Below are positions 13,292 through 25,215 of a stretch of 64,000 nt of DNA, piece by piece. Origin of the DNA: Sycobia sp. Sy_11. Its lineage: Eukaryota; Arthropoda; Insecta; Hymenoptera; Epichrysomallidae. The notes below the pieces were generated by a model. The model was not told the DNA's origin and ran no database searches. It saw only the letters and a list, made by a program, of their open reading frames with translations. The stretch covers positions 1,081,501 through 1,145,500 of the forward strand of contig JACCIC010000121.1 in assembly GCA_018907035.1 (NCBI GenBank). Reading direction: 5' to 3'. The stretch's first letter is position 1. Each line of letters starts with the position of its first letter. The position numbers and the translations under genes are program-made.

Positions 13292-15049
13292 CTCTCTCTC
13301 CCTCTCTCTCTTATATTCTGCATAGTAAATGAGGAGAAAGAAAGAAAGAGTAAAAGATCGCTCTAGGATGGCTCGATGAAATTAAATCATTAAGGCTGCA
13401 CTCGCCGCATTTCGAGAATGCCTAGGGTACACCTGTACCCCACGACCATAAAGTATTATAAAAATATGAACAGAAACGCATATTACTTGTAAAATTAGTT
13501 TGAATAACAATTGCGTATCCGCTCTCGTTTTGAAAATGTTAAAAATTTTGAAATAGATATTTCATTTTAATAAGAAACCAATTTGTCTCTAGTGGAGTCG
13601 GTGAAAAAATAATCTAAAACACAATTGTACTTTTCCACCGATGGTTTGAATTTATTAATTAAAAAACTCATTTTCAAGGTAGTGAAAGTGCTAAAAGAAA
13701 TTTTTTAACCGACTGTATTATTAAATAACAATATAAATTATATACAGTTCGCTCGAGGACAGTGTAGAGGCAAAGGGATCGTATAGAAATATTTAGAGAG
13801 GTCATACATCTTATGTAAGCAAGTATAAATGCGTGTAGATTAAAGTCCATTACCTAAAATGGCGAACATACACATTTGAACTATCAATTAAAATTCAGTG
13901 AGAATTGATTTGGGAAAGGAGACTTTTGTATTCATATTTTAAATTATATATTTTGAATTGACTATGGAAACTATATTATTAGTTATAGATGATTTAAGTT
14001 GATAGGTACATTCTATTAAAAGTTATAGAAAAATTTTTCTTATCTCTTTGAAAATATTATTACCTTGAAAATGAGCTTTTAAATTAATAAACCTGGAACA
14101 TCGACAAAAAATCAAAATTGTGTCTTTAACTTGTTTTTTTATTTGCACTATTATAAACACTGGACTATTAGTGTCTTCTTAAAATAGATTTATGAGATAT
14201 CATTCGGATCAACTAGATTATATTAACTAAATATTATCCTCTTAAAATGTAGTTTTGAAATTAAAATTTAACTTTTTTAATTTTATTCTATCATAAATCA
14301 GTGCATACGTGCTTTTTGATTATTTTTAAGTAGAGTGTCCACCATAGTTATAGCAATGGTCAAACAATTATCAGTATCTCTACGCAATCTTTTCTGAAGG
14401 TTCTATAAAATAATACTTTAACCTGCCTGCGTCCCCTTACGTGGACGATAAGTGAATATCGTTTATCAAATTCATTCAGCTCGATATAAAAAGAATCGTG
14501 GTGAAGATTTAGTTCACTTTAAATGAATCCATTTTATCGATATGTTCATTTAACATAAGTATGTCTCTAATATTTCTTTTGATGGAAAACATGAATGGCG
14601 TAATAACTGCTTTCAGCTGGTCGCTCATATTAGGAGTTGGATTGAAATATCTTTCGATAGAATATTAAGCAAAGAACGCAGCAACAGATTCACCACTAAG
14701 TGAACTCTGCTAGATCTCCAGGATGCAGTCTGCTCTCACTTAAGGAATAAAAGCAGTAATGTTAATTTTTGTACTTATCAAAAACGTAATAAAATGATAA
14801 TAAAGTAAAATTTTATATTTTCATTTTAAAATGAAATTTTTCTCCAGCGAATACTATCTATTTAAAATTCCTTTTTTTAATCAATTCTTTGTGAAACGCA
14901 ATCAAGTGGAATGCTAATAGAAACTAAATTTTGAATGAAATAAGCGCATACAATGAACTGTGACAAATAGTAGTCCTTTCACATTGTTAAGAAACTTGTT
15001 GATCATGGTCGACAGGTGTGAGGAATCCGATAAACTGGTCCTGTGATCT
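10906..15049. other. Gene-free stretch
   Basis: AT-rich, with short AAT/TAAT-rich runs near 11095-11215, a GC-richer block at about 12840-13150 without recognisable coding, and a long (CT)n tract at 13240-13311. I see no gene. Confidence 0.6.
13240..13311. repeat. (CT)n microsatellite
   Basis: About 70 bp of CT with two CC interruptions near its right end. Confidence 0.95.
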
Positions 15050-15515
15050 GCGCCCTACCTTTGGGGCTTCGAAACATCCCAGAGAATTGAAATATGAGGA
15101 TGATTTATCCTCCATCGAACAGCATCGAAACTTGGAATACCTGCGCTAGTCACGTACATGTATAGTAACAATGCACACATAATCCATTTTGCAACTCGAG
15201 TTAGGGTTCGACATTGTCCGAAAGCTAGATGGAAGTCAAAGCAGCGCCACCGCGGGGCGGAAGGAAGCGGAGGGAGTCCCATCTTGGCCCAACTCTTGCC
15301 ATCGATTGAATTATTCCATTTGCGAGTTCGACATATACGCCCAACCCATCCCCTCTCAAGTTTGCGACCCGGTCGCCAGTAGTGGCATCGAGATAACGCT
15401 GACATCCGCTGAATGGTGAACTCCCCCTTTTCTCCTCCCACGTCGCTGGCTATAAGGGCGACCGTAGTTCGTAAAAGTGTTTTGGGGCTGCTACTGCTAC
15501 GGCCCCTCTTCATCT
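15050..15515. promoter_or_regulatory. GC-richer block, possible exon on the minus strand
   Basis: A 152-codon open frame fills this block on the minus strand (15513-15055). Near its end, from an ATG at 15180, it encodes MCALLLYMYVTSAG followed by IPSFDAVRWRIN, then a donor-like CAAAG|GTAGGG at 15059/15058. The first 14 residues would make an acceptable signal peptide. No family is recognised and an out-of-frame ATG in a better context (AAAATGG) lies just upstream, so this is weak. Confidence 0.15.
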
Positions 15516-16890
15516 CCTCATCTTAAGCTACTTCTCTTGAAATCGCGCTATCAGGATAAAGATAATATTTCGCACATCCCTGATAATTTAGGAAACTCAT
15601 CAAACTTTCGTTTTTTATGGAGAAGATTTGCAGGGCCGAATATTCTATATATGTAACATCTGGTATTTTTAGCTAAACGGTTAACTAGTAGGTTTGCTAG
15701 AGGTTGTCCTTAGTCTTTGGCGTTGCCTAAAATTTTTCAAGAGTATTAGACACGAATGAACGTAAACTCTAAGCTATAATTATTTTTTTATTTTAGTCGG
15801 AAAGTTTCCAAAGTTTTCGAATAATATTGTTTATAGCTTAAGTTAAGTGTAAATTTGGAAAAAATTAATATATTTTCACAAATATTTTACGATTTCAATA
15901 GAAAAAATTCTGGTCAACCATATTAAAATAATTCATAAAACAATATTTAGAATACTGACTTCCAAATGTTCTTTGAAACTCATTCTCTCCGTAACTCATT
16001 CCTGCTTCTTTTTATTTAGCTAACTGAACTTTCTATCAATATTCATGTTTTCGATCAAAGGAGTACGGAGAAAGTAGTAAGGAGCTATGCAATTTTTAGG
16101 TCACACGATTGCAAATCAATAAGTTTAAGTCATTTGCAGTGATGAACGAATGCATTTAAAAGTATATGAATTTCGACTGTATAAAATGACTCGAACTCTT
16201 ATAACACAATAAAACTTTTTTACAACTTTAGGAAACTTACTGAAATAAGAAAAGAAAAATTAGTTTTATGGAAAGTCATTAATTTTTATTTAAAGTAATA
16301 AAAAATACTGATTTTTCAGCTTTCAATCAAACTGATGTACAAAATAACTTTCATAATATATATAAAATTAAATTTAATTCCAAACTAAATCTTGTGCTGA
16401 AAAATTTTTTATCATCTATAATATTACTTTAAAGAAGATCTTCTTAAGCCAAACATAAATAATTTCGTTCTTTCTTCAGTTCTTACTTTACATTAAATAT
16501 ATTTTTTCAGCCAGTACTGAGCGTTCATTTATCAAATCAATTTTAATTTAAAGAATAAGTCATGCTACTAAATTAAACTAAACAGAAAACATTATTTTAA
16601 TTGACTGAAATTTTAACATTAATTTTTAGCCTCTGATCAGTAGATTTAATTATTTTGATTATTTTCAGCTGCTTTATTCTAGAAGTCAAGTCAGACAAAC
16701 TTTTAATAAATATTTTGATAATAATCTGACATAATAATCAACAATCAATATTTGACAATAATTTACAATGTTGATAAAAATGAATTAAGAGCGAACAATT
16801 GGTGGATAACAAGGATTTAGTTTCTGTTATATTTTCAACATAAATTGTCGGGAAATTACGAGTAATCGTGAACAAAGAAATAAAATTTTT

Positions 16891-16893
<3 letters not shown>

Positions 16894-16950
<57 letters not shown>
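16894..16950. repeat. (TA)n microsatellite
   Basis: About 57 bp of uninterrupted TA. Confidence 0.95.
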
Positions 16951-16952
<2 letters not shown>

Positions 16953-17978
16953 CAGGATAATATGAATAATAAACAGAGGGCTTAATAAAATAGCATTCGT
17001 ATTTTATGGACATAAATTTTATTCGAGAATAAAAATGTAATATTTGAAAAACTGGAAAGATTGATTATAATTTCGAAAATGATCCATAATAAATCTAAGT
17101 AAATTTTTATTCCTTATGAAAAGGTCCTGAAAAAAAAGTTTAAAAAACGTAAATCAGGAGATTACAGCTTGAGCAATGTACGCAGCACTATGTACGCAAA
17201 GCGTAAATTCGTCGAAAACTTGTTAGACATCGCTTATTTACGTAGGAATGGAATACGCTTAGTTTTAAACGAACTTCCATCGTTATTGTAAATGGCTATT
17301 CGCACTGAAATTGTATAAGTTGTCGTAATTAAAACGCCTAAGGACTAATAAATATATAATTTAATCGATTAATTATTACACGTATATAAATCATCTCTCG
17401 AGACTAAACTTTTTTCTTATGGATGCGATTTATTTTTCAAGTTATCAATCCGATGTTAGTGTCTGGAAAAGTGGAAAAAGTGCTAAATGTGCTAATCGTA
17501 CACCTGCGAGTAACGTGTATTGTTTGCTATGAAATTTCAATTGAATTTAACATGTAACCAATAATGTATAGCCGTTTTTGTAGGCTTTATGAATAGAGTA
17601 AATAAATCAATTAAATAAAATAAAATATTTTACAATCACGGTCCTGTAAAATATTTAAATTTGAATAAAGGTTAAATTGCTTATGGGATATAGAAAACTA
17701 TAGTTTAAATCTGAGAAGAAAAATTCTTGTTTGATTTTCAAAATATTACCTTGGTTTCAGTAGGATATTTAATCCAATTCTGTATATAATTAAGGGATAA
17801 CATGAAATATAATTGAGCGTTCGCTATAAACTTGGTAAAATAGATTTTGCACGAAAGGATAGTAAATTCAATCATAAAACTTGGATATTTTTACAACAAA
17901 AATTTTATTTAATGATTTATATTCACGCGGACCCTTGTTTTTATTACAAATCGTATACCACTATCGGAATATGTTCGG

Positions 17979-18003
17979 ACGCGCGCGCGCGTGTGTGTGT
18001 GTG
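17979..18003. repeat. Alternating (CG)n(TG)n run
   Basis: Uninterrupted purine-pyrimidine alternation, GC then GT dinucleotides, a sequence class that can adopt Z-DNA. Confidence 0.8.
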
Positions 18004-18782
18004 CCATTTGCTCGGAAACTCTATATTCAAGCTCAGAAATTAAATAGAGTACTGATTTTGATAAAAAATACATTTTAACTAATCGAGGTTATTTTGAGTA
18101 TACAAAAAATTGAATGATAATATGAAATTTTTCCATCTGAATGTGAAAAGATATAGTTTATCATTAGCATTTAGCTTGAATAAAAAATACAAATAGGATT
18201 AAAAAACCATTATTAGATCAAGTATTCAAATGAGGAAAGACTTTGATAAGTAAAAAGCTATATATATACATATATATATATCGATTCAGTTAATTTACTA
18301 CAGTAAGGCGAGTTACAGAAATAAAATTTAAACCCAATTGTCCGTTTTAGAACAAATAGAATAGTTATCTTACAGATACACATATACGCATACGTGGTTG
18401 CTTAATCCAATTAATTTTGTAAGTCTAAGATTACGCCACTTGTTATCACAGATTAGATTACTGCAGGTGAACAGTGCAGACCAAAATTAGTTTTTCAATT
18501 TCAATTTTCTTCATTCGTTTTCATATATTGTTTTATAACTCTTCACAAAGCTTATTTAATGTGAAAAAGGGGTCATTATATTTAATTTGTATAACACATA
18601 TAATTGTTATTATTCCATTCATTGAGCAATAATAAAAGGGAAAAAAAAATAATTCGTGCATGTGTTGATTCCTAATAAAGGCAAGTAAAGAATCCAATTT
18701 GAATAGCTGATAAGCAGCCTTGTAAAAAATAAACTTACGTTAGCCGTGCATTACTGTTATTATACTATCTTGTCATTGAATC

Positions 18783-18811
18783 ATGTGTGTGTGTGTGTGC
18801 GCGCGCGCGCG
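18783..18811. repeat. Alternating (TG)n(CG)n run
   Basis: Second compound GT/GC dinucleotide run, in the opposite order to the one 0.8 kb to the left. Confidence 0.8.
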
Positions 18812-20017
18812 GGCGTATACAGGTAGCATCTGTCCAAAAGTGATGATAATGCGTTAGCACCGTTATAACTTTCTATCTGGATCGGCGATTTCCTAATTAA
18901 ACTGGGCTTTGATTTCTTCATCGTTAACGCGGGATATGACATTTACATTCTCGCGATTTCGAACTAATTATTAAGACCGAATTTAAAATGCCTGACGTTC
19001 TCTAAGTCAGAAATTCCGAAGATGATTCTTTAAAGTGGCGACTCCATTGTCATTTACATAATTTTACTAGCGAGTTGAAAATAATCATTTTAATTCTGTA
19101 TTAAATTTTCAGTAACTATCTGTTAATAACCGGGCTAATAAAAAGAATGCAAAGAAATAATTTCTGTTTCGAATTTTAATTTTACGATATGAGTATTATT
19201 ATATAAAAATAATATTGAAGTTTAGGAACGTTTTATATTATAAGGATTTTAAATTTTTTCTTAGTTTTTATTATTTTTTCAGTCAAATAAATAATCATAA
19301 ATTATATAATAGTTGATTAAACACTCGTGGAAATTTTAAAAGTTTTCTACAGGAAGAAGAATATAAAACTACTAACTAATATTTGATAAAAGCGCAAAAT
19401 GTAAACGGGGACCTTTATTCGATACTGGCCCTATCGATGGAGAACGTTTTAATCAGTATCATTAGAATTGAAAATTGAATGCATTTTCTGTTTATAAATG
19501 CCCCAATGAACCGACGTACTAACCGTAATCTTCTTGTTAAATGAATATCTTCCGCGATTTCGAAGCGCAAGGTGACCGTTCTGTATGCACAACAGTGCGA
19601 ATAATTTGAGAAATATCTCATAAAGCACACGCTTTGCAAAGCAAAGTTATTCCTCCCGTAGGATCTCGGAAAAAGGGTTCACAACGTATTAAAAGATAAT
19701 CCAAGAGCCGACCGAGCGATGTCGCTCCCCTCTTTAACCCCGCAGGCGATCACGTAACGGGTTTGATTTCAATCTCCCCGCCGAGATAACGGCAATTAGT
19801 TCCTTTCCACCTGGAAAATAAATGTCCCCTCTCCCTTTCCTTCACGAGGCGATGAGAAAGAGAAAAAGACATAGAGAAAGAGCCCTGCCCTCCACCAACT
19901 ATCCTCCTCTTTTCTTCCTGTTTTGGAATAAAAATCCGAGTCTCACCGTCGTCGCTCTCGTTTTTGCACCGTGGCGGTCGTATTTCCCGGTCGTACCGCT
20001 ATTAAAAAAGAGATGCG

Positions 20018-20019
<2 letters not shown>

Positions 20020-20059
<40 letters not shown>
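20020..20059. repeat. (TA)n microsatellite
   Basis: About 40 bp of TA, followed by a GTATG/CATG-rich transition. Confidence 0.95.
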
Positions 20060-20063
<4 letters not shown>

Positions 20064-20177
20064 GTACATATGTATGTATGCATGTATGTACCCATGCATG
20101 CATGTTGTATGGTATATAGAGTATTTGAAAGGAGCTCGTTCGCTCAAACGTCGAGAATTTTTTGCACGTGTATGTTT

Positions 20178-20198
20178 CTCCTCTCTCTCTCTCTCTCT

Positions 20199-20259
<61 letters not shown>

Positions 20260-20290
20260 TACACGCACACGCAGACGCACGCACACACAG

Positions 20291-20339
<49 letters not shown>
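20178..20339. repeat. Compound microsatellite (CT)n(TA)n(CA)n
   Basis: CT at about 20178-20200, TA at 20202-20256, a CACG-rich bridge, then CA at 20292-20339. Three dinucleotide motifs abut with almost no unique DNA between. Confidence 0.95.
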
Positions 20340-20340
<1 letters not shown>

Positions 20341-20694
20341 CTGCTAAACAAAAAGGCGCGCGCAGGCGGTGCACGAATTTTCCTTTCGAATTCGGTAATA
20401 AAAAGCGCTGCCCCTCCCCCCGCCATCCCTCTATATATTTCGCATCCATGCGTGGTATATCTATATAGGGAGAGCCACTGAAACTTTAATTTCCGTCCTC
20501 TTATCACTGGGGAGGAAATAAAAAGAAATTGTTTTCACCGGGAACGACGACGACGTCGACGAAGTACAGTCTGACCCCTGCCCCCTTCCGCAAAATATCG
20601 AGGTTCGGCATCATGTTCGTTGGAAAAAGATTAAAGATGGGAGGGAAGAAAAGAGGATAGAAATTTATGGGGCTCCCTCTCCATCCCAGCCCTC

Positions 20695-20710
20695 CCACTT
20701 ACGTAAGTGG
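20695..20710. promoter_or_regulatory. Perfect 16-bp palindrome with TTACGTAA core
   Basis: CCACTTACGTAAGTGG equals its own reverse complement. The core TTACGTAA is the binding consensus of PAR-type bZIP factors such as Vrille and Pdp1. One such perfect 16-mer is expected by chance in a window this size, so only the core motif gives weight. Confidence 0.3.
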
Positions 20711-20810
20711 ACGCGCGACGGGCCAGCCAGAAGAGAGCCTGTACGAGACAAGGGAATTGCTGCACCCGGTGAAGGGTGAAGGGAGGGGGCTGCGACGCAT
20801 GCGCGCGAAA

Positions 20811-20813
<3 letters not shown>

Positions 20814-20847
<34 letters not shown>
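20814..20847. repeat. (GA)n microsatellite
   Basis: About 34 bp of GA within the GC-rich island. Confidence 0.95.
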
Positions 20848-20848
<1 letters not shown>

Positions 20849-21674
20849 CTCGGGGAGCTTTTTCTCTCACCGCGCGCGGGCTGTACCGATTTCCGGGGGA
20901 ATCGCGACTCCCCCCTCCCCTTCACATATAAGTATACGCGCCGGTTGCCATCCCCGTTGGCGTGGTCGTGCGGGACTCGCGTGCTTTAAAGCCGGCGGCC
21001 TATATCTTTGCGCACGGAGGAGACGCGCCTCGCTCGCCACGTCGCCGCCGGCTCGTTTCGCCGAGATATCGACCGGAACAAATCTCGCCGTTATTTCCAA
21101 TTTATCGCTAATAGTTCGCGGCGGTGCGGGACGAGGGGCGGAAGTCTGGGAGAATTTGTTTTTACTCCTTTTATTGTGATCCTCTTGCGGGGACTCCACT
21201 ACGCTGCCGGCGCTGATGAAGCCTTTTAACGTCACCCGCGGAGAGTTGGAATATTCATCTCCCCCGCTCCCTTACCCCTCTCGCCACTCTCCGTAGACTT
21301 TAATGCCTCTCTCGTATAATATTCTGATATTCGCCGATCGCGAAGTGCGCCAAGCGAAGGCTCCAGGAGGTGATCGATATTTTACGGTCCCGCGTTCATT
21401 AACTCGCGCACAATTACGCGAACGGGGCGACTCGCTCCGTGAAACTATTGGGCAGTCCTTCGCGATAATCATTTTGATGTCGCTCGAAAATAGGACGATT
21501 TATTTCAAAATTAGAGATTTGAGACACAGAAATTCCCCGTTCTCCGTGTGTTCTAAAACTAATTTCGTGGTATAATCAGAAAAAAATAACCTTTTACAAT
21601 ATAACATATACTCTGATAATATGTGTTCTACCGTGTCTATTCCTTTATGTACTACGTATTATCATTATTGTTGT

Positions 21675-21679
<5 letters not shown>

Positions 21680-21714
<35 letters not shown>
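21680..21714. repeat. (TTA)n trinucleotide repeat
   Basis: About 12 units of TTA/ATT, uninterrupted. Confidence 0.95.
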
Positions 21715-21904
21715 TTGTTTTTGTTTATGTTATTCTAAGAAAACGACCGTGCGGAATACTCGCTAGAGCGTATAATCTTTCGAGCTCTTGTTCCAATTTG
21801 TATAAACCGCATTAAATATTGCTAGCCACGCGTCGCGTCTCCACCATCCTGAAATCACTTATCCATTATCCTGCAGGCGCTCCTCCGAGCTCATATTTAT
21901 ACTC

Positions 21905-21905
<1 letters not shown>

Positions 21906-21960
<55 letters not shown>
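21906..21960. repeat. (CT)n microsatellite
   Basis: About 55 bp of uninterrupted CT. Confidence 0.95.
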
Positions 21961-21963
<3 letters not shown>

Positions 21964-22241
21964 CCTCTCTCCTGTGTTTCAAGATATATGAGGTATAAGT
22001 TCAAGCGCAAGATAAAGAAACACGTGGAGCGACCATTGTATGTATAAATATACGTATATAAATATATATATACGTACTTGTCGCTTTACTTTTTACCACG
22101 TCCAAGTTGCAAGTATAGCCGGAAATTGAATTCTCTCTAATATATATCACTGTCCTATATAAACCGAAATTCAAGACGAAAATGGCACATCTCGCTTCCT
22201 CTCTATTCCAGCATGATTTGCGCGTGGGTTACGTATCTTTT

Positions 22242-22246
<5 letters not shown>

Positions 22247-22319
<73 letters not shown>

Positions 22320-22325
22320 TCTCTA
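22247..22325. repeat. (CT)n microsatellite
   Basis: About 78 bp of CT with a few T insertions at the right end, followed by a short CG/TG alternating run. Confidence 0.95.
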
Positions 22326-24239
22326 TACGTACGCGCGCGCGTGTGTGTATGTATATCTATTTTTGAATATGGAATTTAGGTTGGAATATGAACTGTCGGA
22401 GAGCGGAGGGAGGGTAAAAGAAGCACGGAAGATCCTCTGCCTTAATATTCAAGATACACCGGAAACAGTGCACGTACTTTCCAAGTTACATCTACAATTA
22501 CATTTGCAGTGGAGCTAGAGGAGTTTCTGTTCCATCAGTGTGGCAGTTATGTTTGAAAATACCATTTTATATTCCAGAGAATCTGTATCACAGGAAGATT
22601 TTTTTTATATTGATAATACTGATATGTTTATTTATTATCATATATTCTATTGGTAATTCATAAGTTAGAATTTGGACTACGATCTATTACAGAGAATATT
22701 ATGTATAACCATACGCGTTCTATATATTGTTTGAAGTTAGAAATCGAAATCCATGTAAAATTTTGTTTAAGTACAGGAGTTTTCTGCAATTGTAAAAAAC
22801 TTTTCAAAATCATTTTTAACAATGACCAATATAAATGGAATTATTAAACCATCACAAGTTCATTAAATCTACAAATTCCAAATCCGCAGAACGCAAGATT
22901 CTAAACTCCAAGATGTACAACTTGTGCTCAATGCAGAAAATATCAAACGAGTTTGAATTAAGCATACCAAAGTAATATGTATGAGACGTGCAATTATCTT
23001 TAGTCCGTTATTTGTTGGGTTGTTGGTCTTGTATCACTATAGGCAATACTAAATTTACAAATATTTTGATCGGTCTTAGAGTGGTATAAAATAATATATT
23101 TATACTTAAATAATTAAATAATGACAGTCATACTGTCCTTGTTTAAACTCTATGAACAGTCTAATAGTCTTAAATCAATTTTTATAATTTAAAATAAATA
23201 GAATATAATTTAATATTAGTCTCCATCCAATACATACGACATATAAAAAAAACTATATTGTTCTAATTATGTTTTCCAACTTTCGTTAAATATTCGTGTT
23301 GACGAAATAGAGATTCCACGCACGCATAATTCGAACTTTCAAAGGAGAGATCATTCGAGTTTCGTGGAGCAGGGGGAGGATCGTATAATAAAATACGATG
23401 CTTCGCGCTGCAAGTCCGTGCGTTTACGGCGCTAAAATACAAATGTCTCGCGTAGTGCGCTCTCCATGGGTATTATCAACTGATCCCACAGTTTACCAAC
23501 GATCTGCCATAAAACAAGGATCTAATCTAATCGTATGGCGCCCCCAGTTCCCCACGGCTACTTTCTACAATAAACAAACTATTGTTCTAGCTGAACAATC
23601 GAGGTGAATCAGGGATAATCCAGTACTTTTACGACAGAGTTCCTGGATTATTGAACAGGCTCTTGAACGTATAGTAAGCGAACAAACGATAATATGAAAT
23701 CAACCTATTCGAATATCTGTCTAATTATAAACTATTTTTATTACGCGCGTGAATTTTTGTTTAAATGAGAAATTTTAGCCATATTCGACTCTGGGCTAAA
23801 GTTATAGCTTTCGATGGACGATATGTTGAATACAAGATATGTAACCATGTTTTCAAAATAAAATCTCACATTTGGGAACAATGCTGGAAATTTGCTTTTA
23901 CACCCAATGTATAGTAAAGTTTAGATCGATATATTTTAATATACTTTTTTTCTATTAGAAAACGAGAAAACGACTTCCTAGATTTTAGCATAATTCGAAA
24001 TTCTATTGTAGTTTGTTAATGCTTTGAATCTCTGATACGATAAACATATACCGAGGTTATATACCTGCATCCAGGAGAATAAAATGTATCAAATGACGTT
24101 AGGGCAGACTTTTCATTTGCTTCTTTCCGCCTCAAATCATGTTAAAATGATAAAAAACATTCCCAACTATACTAAATTAGTCTCGTTCATTAGATCTTCT
24201 GAACGCCTCGAAAGTATATTGAAATAAGTTTATTATTGC

Positions 24240-24830
24240 GCAGTGCACGCGAAAGTAATGCGCGTTAGATTCACAACCCATACTCCCAACGATTACCCTA
24301 CCCCCGTCGCAAATTGGAGCTCTTCACCTGTAAAATGAGTAATCCAGTGTCGATACCAACCCCACCTCCCCTCAACCCCTCCCAGTTTAATACCACGGAT
24401 TCATTTCCAGGAGACGCTTTCATTTCAATGTAAATCAAGCGGTCCGAGGATTATGGAAAGGTTTTCATACGCCGCACGGCTCACCCGGAGGGGAGGGGGC
24501 AGAACGGCAAAGAGCAGCTAGAATCGTCGCGCGCGCGCACACACACACACACGCACACAGACACACGAGCACAGAGCTTATAGTTAGTGCCGAAGAGTCG
24601 GCGGGAGGAATAATTTTATGTTTCTAAGGGGCTTATGGCTTTCCGATATTGCGTCGCGTCGAACAAAGACACAGGTGGTGATGGTAGCACCGCCCCGTAA
24701 TTGCGCCAATAGCCCGAGAAATTCTAAGTACTCGGAATATGGACGTTGGTTTGGCGATTTTCTATTTTTTCCTCTCTTTTTTGTTTTGTTGCATTGTAAG
24801 GGAGGTGGGGCTCTTTAACATGAATGAGAC
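24240..24830. promoter_or_regulatory. Moderately GC-rich block
   Basis: GC-richer than its surroundings, with C-rich runs at 24360-24380 and a GC/CA alternating run at 24530-24568. No recognisable product; possibly regulatory. Confidence 0.25.
24530..24568. repeat. (CG)n(CA)n alternating run
   Basis: Short CG alternation passing into CA, with interruptions. Confidence 0.85.
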
Positions 24831-25104
24831 CCACAGATTTTCGAGGATAATGTAATGCTACTACTTTACCATAAACCCTCTCCCTCTCATCTCTCTTCAC
24901 CTGCTTCAGTAATTTAATGAATATTCGGAGATCATAATTACCTCTATTCAAAAATATAAAACGATATATTTTTCTAATCAAAATTGAAAGATTAACAAAT
25001 CATTTATAAATGCAAATTAAAATCATTTATATTACTTGTAAATTATTATTGCGACTAATGACGCGAAAGTGAGTGGTCAGTATCTCGACAACATGAGGAC
25101 AAGT

Positions 25105-25215
25105 TGGGAAAAAGAGAGTTGTGGCATCGGTAGCTGACCTAGAGAGCAACGTTCGGATAAACCGATGGTCCCGGCTTCAATTTCCGGTCGAGCCCGACCA
25201 GAGATCAAAATAAAT
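25105..25215 (+). mobile_element. Candidate tRNA-derived SINE fragment
   Basis: The plus strand has an A-box-like TGGCATCGGTAG near 25122 and a B-box-like GGCTTCAATTTCC near 25172, about 50 bp apart, as in an RNA polymerase III type-2 promoter. The segment ends in an A/AT-rich tail. It is GC-richer than the AT-rich DNA around it. The A box has a mismatch and no clean tRNA cloverleaf can be drawn, so a degenerate SINE head is more likely than a functional tRNA. Confidence 0.35.

Larger units (their letters stand above)
15516..19659. other. Gene-free stretch
   Basis: Strongly AT-rich. It holds a (TA)n tract at 16894-16950 and two alternating GC/GT runs at 17979-18003 and 18783-18811. No coding or RNA gene is recognised. 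Confidence 0.6.
19660..21480. promoter_or_regulatory. GC-rich island surrounded by microsatellites
   Basis: The largest GC-rich block in the left half, interrupted by a three-part microsatellite (20178-20339) and a (GA)n tract (20814-20847). It contains a perfect 16-bp palindrome with a bZIP-type core at 20695-20710. Long open frames here are composed of repeat translations or base-composition artefacts. CT/GA tracts beside GC-rich DNA are typical of GAGA-factor-bound regulatory DNA in insects, so an enhancer or promoter role is possible. Confidence 0.35.
21481..24239. other. Gene-free stretch with CT and TTA repeats
   Basis: Contains (TTA)n at 21680-21714 and long (CT)n tracts at 21906-21960 and 22247-22325. 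The open frame 23398-23607 (plus, 69 codons) lies in less AT-rich sequence but matches nothing I know. No gene is supported. Confidence 0.6.

Noticed and set aside
19822..20507. Open frames of 165-219 codons over the 20-kb microsatellites
   Set aside because: They translate to IYIYIY, SLSLSL, HTHTHT or VCVCVC runs; they are open only because dinucleotide repeats contain no stops. The same holds for all similar frames in the window.
23398..23607. 69-codon plus-strand frame in less AT-rich DNA
   Set aside because: No similarity recognised, no splice sites or start context; may be part of an old repeat but I cannot support it.
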